A stretch of DNA of 7,698 nucleotides from Hydrogenophaga sp. Lineage in GTDB: Bacteria; Pseudomonadota; Gammaproteobacteria; Burkholderiales; Burkholderiaceae_C. How positions within the stretch are numbered: the stretch's first letter is position 1; each line of letters begins with the position of its first letter. This document shows, piece by piece, positions 5,013-7,698 of the stretch. The DNA lies in NCBI GenBank assembly GCA_025458415.1, contig JALOSN010000037.1, forward strand, positions 1 through 7,698, read 5' to 3'. Below the pieces are notes generated by a model. It was not told the origin of the DNA. It ran no database searches and saw nothing but the letters and a program-made list of their open reading frames with translations. The position numbers were made by a program, and so were the translations under genes.

Positions 5013-5480
5013 ATGTCCCAGATCACACTCACACCCGCCCAGCGCAAGGTGCATCGCGCCGAGGCCCACCACCTCGACCCCGTCGTCATGATTGGCGCCG
5101 ACGGCCTGACCCCTGCCGTGCGCAAGGAAGTCGATGCGGCCCTCAAAGCCCACGGTCTCATCAAGGTGCGCGTCCTCAGCGACGACCGCCAGGCTCGCGA
5201 GGCCATGCTGCAGACCCTGGCCGATGAACTGGAGGCCGCGCCCATCCAGCACATCGGCAAGCTGCTGGTGCTCTGGCGTCCGCAGCCCGAAAAGGTCCGG
5301 GCCGTCGACGAAGAACGCAAACCCGGCCCGCGCGATGTCAAGGTGCTCAAGTTCAGCAAGCGCGGAGGGCAGCGACCGGAGGTCAAGGTGGTCCGCGTGC
5401 TGGGCAACCAGCGCCTGACCCCCGGTGGTCAGGTCAAGCGGGCCAGGGTGCTCAAGAAGAGCGTCAAGAAGTCGGTCTAG
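5013..5480 (+). CDS. yhbY: YhbY-family RNA-binding protein (CRM domain), ribosome assembly factor
   Basis: YhbY proteins are small CRM-domain RNA binders that associate with pre-50S particles in E. coli. Residues 4-93 form the CRM domain: LTPAQRKVHRAEAHHLDPVV, the GADG loop (28-31, the GxxG RNA-binding loop), VRKEVDAALKAHGLIKVRVL, and a closing strand HIGKLLVLWRP. At 155 residues it is well over the 97 of E. coli YhbY. The extra 60 residues are strongly basic (KFSKRGGQRPEVK, KRARVLKKSVKKSV) and probably bind RNA. I chose the ATG at 5013 because the CRM domain begins just after it; the upstream in-frame ATG at 4959 adds 18 unrelated residues across the promoter region. With a -10-like GATAAT ending seven bases before the ATG, the mRNA may be leaderless. 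prlC follows after 56 bases on the same strand. Confidence 0.96.
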   Translation: MSQITLTPAQRKVHRAEAHHLDPVVMIGADGLTPAVRKEVDAALKAHGLIKVRVLSDDRQAREAMLQTLADELEAAPIQHIGKLLVLWRPQPEKVRAVDEERKPGPRDVKVLKFSKRGGQRPEVKVVRVLGNQRLTPGGQVKRARVLKKSVKKSV

Positions 5481-5536
5481 GTGCCGATCGCAGCCCGAGG
5501 CTTGAACTTGAAGCGTCCTTACCCATCTGAGCACCC
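5481..5536 (+). other. yhbY-prlC spacer
   Basis: These 56 bases hold no terminator-like hairpin with a T tract. TTGAAC and TTGAAG occur in tandem (about 5503-5514), but no -10 box follows at the right distance, so there is no convincing separate prlC promoter. Confidence 0.3.
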
Positions 5537-7630
5537 ATGAACGACCTCTCGCTGCCCCCGCTGGACAACCCCCTTCTGGACACGGTCGACCTGCCCAGGT
5601 TCGATGCCATCACACCCGATGCCGTGGCACCGGCGATGGAGCGCTTGCTGACGGATGCCAGCGAAGCCCTCGAGGCGGTGTGCGCCGACACCTTTCCGGC
5701 CGACTGGAGCGCCATGGCCAGCCGACTCGATGTCGCTACCGAACGCCTGGGACGCGCCTGGGGCGCGGTCAGCCACCTCAACAGCGTGGCCGACACGCCT
5801 GAGCTGCGCGCCGCCTACAACGCGGCCCTGCCCAGGGTCACCGAGTTCTGGACCCGCCTGGGCGCTGACGAGCGCCTGTACGCCAAGTACAAGGCCATGG
5901 ACATCGCACGGTTGACCGATGAGCAACGCCGTGCCCACCACAACGCCATGCGCGGGTTCGTGCTTGGCGGAGCCGAGTTGCAAGGGGCAGCCAAGGAGCG
6001 GTTTGCAGCCATCCAGGAGCGGCAGGCCGAACTGGCGCAGAAATTCAGTGAAAACGCCCTGGATGCCACCGATGCGTTTGTGCTGTACGTGTCTCGAGAC
6101 GAACTGGAAGGCGTCCCTGAAGATGTCCTGCAGTCCACCGCAGCCGCGGCCAGGGCGGATGGCAGGGATGGACACAAGCTGACGCTGAAAATGCCTTGCT
6201 ACCTGCCCGTGATGCAGTTTGCTCGCAATGCTGACGTGCGCCAGCTTATGTACAGGGCCTACGTCACCCGGGCCAGCAGCCAGGCCGAAGGCGAAGCAGC
6301 GAAGTTCGACAACGCGGCCATCATGACCGAGCTGCTCTCGCTCAGGCATGAGGAAGCGCGACTGCTCGGCTACCGCCATTACGCGGACGTCTCGCTCGTG
6401 CCCAAGATGGCGGACTCACCGGAACAGGTCGTGACCTTCCTCCGCGATCTGGCGGTCAAGGCGCGCCCCCATGCCGACAAGGATCTGGCGGACATGCGCG
6501 CGTTTGCAGCCAGCGAGCTGGGCCTGGACGACCCGAAGCCCTGGGACTGGCCCTACATCGGCGAGCGGCTCAAGGAAGCGCGCTACGCATTCAGCGAACA
6601 GGAAGTCAAGCCCTACTTCACCGCACCCAAGGTGCTGGCCGGCTTGTTCCAGATCGTTGAAACCTTGTTTGAGGTGGCCATCCGCCCCGACCGGGCGCCC
6701 GTCTGGCATCCCGGCGTCGAGTTCTACCGCATCGAGCGCAGCACAGATTCCGGCCCCCAGCTGGTCGGCCAGTTCTACCTTGACCCCGGGGCACGCAAAG
6801 GCAAGCGCGGTGGCGCCTGGATGGACGACGTGCGTGGCCGCTGGATGCGTCCTGACAACGGGCAACTGCAGACGCCGGTGGCGCACCTGGTATGCAACTT
6901 CGCTGAAGGGGTCGAGGTGGATGGCGTGCGCAAGCCGGCACTGCTGACCCATGACGACGTGATCACGCTGTTCCATGAGTTCGGACACGGGCTTCACCAC
7001 ATGCTCACCCAGGTCAACGAGCGCGATGTGGCGGGCATCAGCGGTGTCGAATGGGATGCGGTGGAGCTGCCCAGCCAGTTCATGGAGAATTTCTGCTGGG
7101 AATGGGACGTGCTCAGGCACATGACCGCCCATGTGGACACCGGCGAATCGCTGCCCCGCGACCTCTATGACAAGATGCTGGCAGCGCGCAACTTCCAGAG
7201 CGGCCTGCAGACCCTGAGACAGGTCGAGTTTGCCCTGTTCGACATGCTGCTGCACAGCCAGTCCGAGGCGGTTGCCAGCGAGGCAGCGCTTCTGGCCCTG
7301 CAGCGCCAGGTTCGCGAAGAAGTGGCCGTGATTGTTCCGCCTGAGTACAGCCGCACGTCTCACACCTTCAGCCACATCTTTGCCGGTGGCTACTCGGCGG
7401 GCTACTACAGCTACAAGTGGGCCGAGGTGCTGTCGGCGGACGCCTACGCCGCCTTTGAGGAGGCCGGCGAGCACACTGGTCGGGGACCACTGGATGTGGA
7501 AACCGGCCGGCGTTATCGTCGTTCCATTCTGGAAGCGGGTGGCAGTCGCCCGGCCATGGAGTCCTTCAAGGCCTTCCGTGGCCGTGAACCGTCGATTGAC
7601 GCGCTGCTGCGCCACCAGGGCATGGCCTGA
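5537..7630 (+). CDS. prlC: Oligopeptidase A (M3 family zinc metallopeptidase)
   Basis: Oligopeptidase A is a cytoplasmic M3 metallopeptidase that cuts short peptides, including cleaved signal peptides, downstream of the ATP-dependent proteases. The 697-residue protein is close to the 680 of E. coli. The N-terminal part is helical (about 1-200). The zinc site is HEFGH at 480-484, with the third ligand Glu510 in WDAVELPSQFMEN, the standard M3 arrangement. The substrate-binding Gly/Tyr loop, FAGGYSAGYYSYKWAE, lies at 615-630 and carries the Tyr residues typical of the family. All catalytic residues are intact. The start is the ATG at 5537, giving MNDLSLPPLDNPLLD, a usual OpdA amino end; only a weak GAG lies upstream. 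It sits 56 bases after yhbY on the same strand with no terminator between, so partial cotranscription is possible. Confidence 0.98.
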   Translation: MNDLSLPPLDNPLLDTVDLPRFDAITPDAVAPAMERLLTDASEALEAVCADTFPADWSAMASRLDVATERLGRAWGAVSHLNSVADTPELRAAYNAALPRVTEFWTRLGADERLYAKYKAMDIARLTDEQRRAHHNAMRGFVLGGAELQGAAKERFAAIQERQAELAQKFSENALDATDAFVLYVSRDELEGVPEDVLQSTAAAARADGRDGHKLTLKMPCYLPVMQFARNADVRQLMYRAYVTRASSQAEGEAAKFDNAAIMTELLSLRHEEARLLGYRHYADVSLVPKMADSPEQVVTFLRDLAVKARPHADKDLADMRAFAASELGLDDPKPWDWPYIGERLKEARYAFSEQEVKPYFTAPKVLAGLFQIVETLFEVAIRPDRAPVWHPGVEFYRIERSTDSGPQLVGQFYLDPGARKGKRGGAWMDDVRGRWMRPDNGQLQTPVAHLVCNFAEGVEVDGVRKPALLTHDDVITLFHEFGHGLHHMLTQVNERDVAGISGVEWDAVELPSQFMENFCWEWDVLRHMTAHVDTGESLPRDLYDKMLAARNFQSGLQTLRQVEFALFDMLLHSQSEAVASEAALLALQRQVREEVAVIVPPEYSRTSHTFSHIFAGGYSAGYYSYKWAEVLSADAYAAFEEAGEHTGRGPLDVETGRRYRRSILEAGGSRPAMESFKAFRGREPSIDALLRHQGMA

Positions 7631-7659
7631 TCACCCGCATCCACCTGAAGACCCCGTCC

Positions 7660-7664
7660 GGAGA
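7660..7664 (+). promoter_or_regulatory. Shine-Dalgarno (GGAGA) for the gene entering at the right edge
   Basis: GGAGA is followed by six bases and an ATG at 7671. It is the best-formed ribosome binding site on the plus strand of this window and supports translation from 7671. Confidence 0.5.
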
Positions 7665-7670
7665 CCTTCG

Positions 7671-7698
7671 ATGCCAACTCCCCTCACGACGCTGCGCC
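7671..7698 (+). CDS. Start of an unidentified gene (first 9 codons, truncated by window)
   Basis: The frame reads MPTPLTTLR and then leaves the window. It begins 40 bases after the prlC stop, with GGAGA six bases ahead of the ATG and no terminator in between, so it probably belongs to the same transcript as prlC. Nine residues are too few to name a family. Confidence 0.45.

Noticed and set aside
4252..5091. 279-codon plus-strand frame across rlmE
   Set aside because: It is the antisense of rlmE; the composition matches the complement of RlmE and no family is recognised.
4701..5534. 277-codon minus-strand frame spanning yhbY and the front of rlmE
   Set aside because: Its first part is antisense to yhbY, and its second part is rlmE DNA read out of frame. 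Both real genes are well supported.
5519..6379. 286-codon open frame on the minus strand over the start of prlC
   Set aside because: It is antisense to the conserved N-terminal region of prlC, has His/Gly/Val-rich shadow composition and no motif.
6416..7615. 399-codon open frame on the minus strand within prlC
   Set aside because: It is an antisense shadow of the conserved prlC catalytic region, with no recognisable domain.
1..7698. tRNA, rRNA, CRISPR, insertion sequence or attachment site
   Set aside because: No cloverleaf-like segment, no regularly spaced repeats, no transposase or integrase frame and no long terminal inverted repeats were seen by eye.

Overview
The window looks like a chromosomal core-gene segment of a GC-rich betaproteobacterium, most likely order Burkholderiales and plausibly Comamonadaceae. 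The evidence is GC-rich third codon positions, the rlmE-ftsH-folP-glmM gene order known from that group, and the style of the proteins (a TTG-started FtsH, a YhbY with a basic tail). No mobile element, CRISPR array, rRNA or tRNA was seen.

Minus strand, read right to left: rlmE (4291-4956, 23S rRNA 2'-O-methyltransferase), ftsH (2238-4157, membrane AAA+ zinc protease), folP (780-1610, dihydropteroate synthase) and glmM (1-716, phosphoglucosamine mutase, C-terminus cut by the window edge). A strong intrinsic terminator at 2190-2209 closes the rlmE-ftsH unit, so folP-glmM probably starts from its own promoter. A roughly 590-base gap separates ftsH from folP. It holds a small cysteine-rich protein gene on the plus strand (1930-2118), a hairpin with a short T tract (1862-1889), and a GC-rich stretch (1644-1861) with several competing open frames that I cannot assign.

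Plus strand: yhbY (5013-5480, CRM-domain ribosome assembly factor) is divergent from rlmE across 56 bases and looks leaderless. It is followed 56 bases later by prlC (5537-7630, oligopeptidase A, M3 zinc metallopeptidase) and by the first 28 bases of a further open frame (7671-7698).

The genes form a housekeeping group. RlmE and YhbY act on the large ribosomal subunit. FtsH degrades membrane and regulatory proteins, and oligopeptidase A clears the resulting small peptides. FolP and GlmM supply folate and the amino-sugar precursor of the cell wall. The least explained part is the ftsH-folP gap, with the six-cysteine mini-protein and an apparent CTG start for folP. I see no clear new multi-gene system here.
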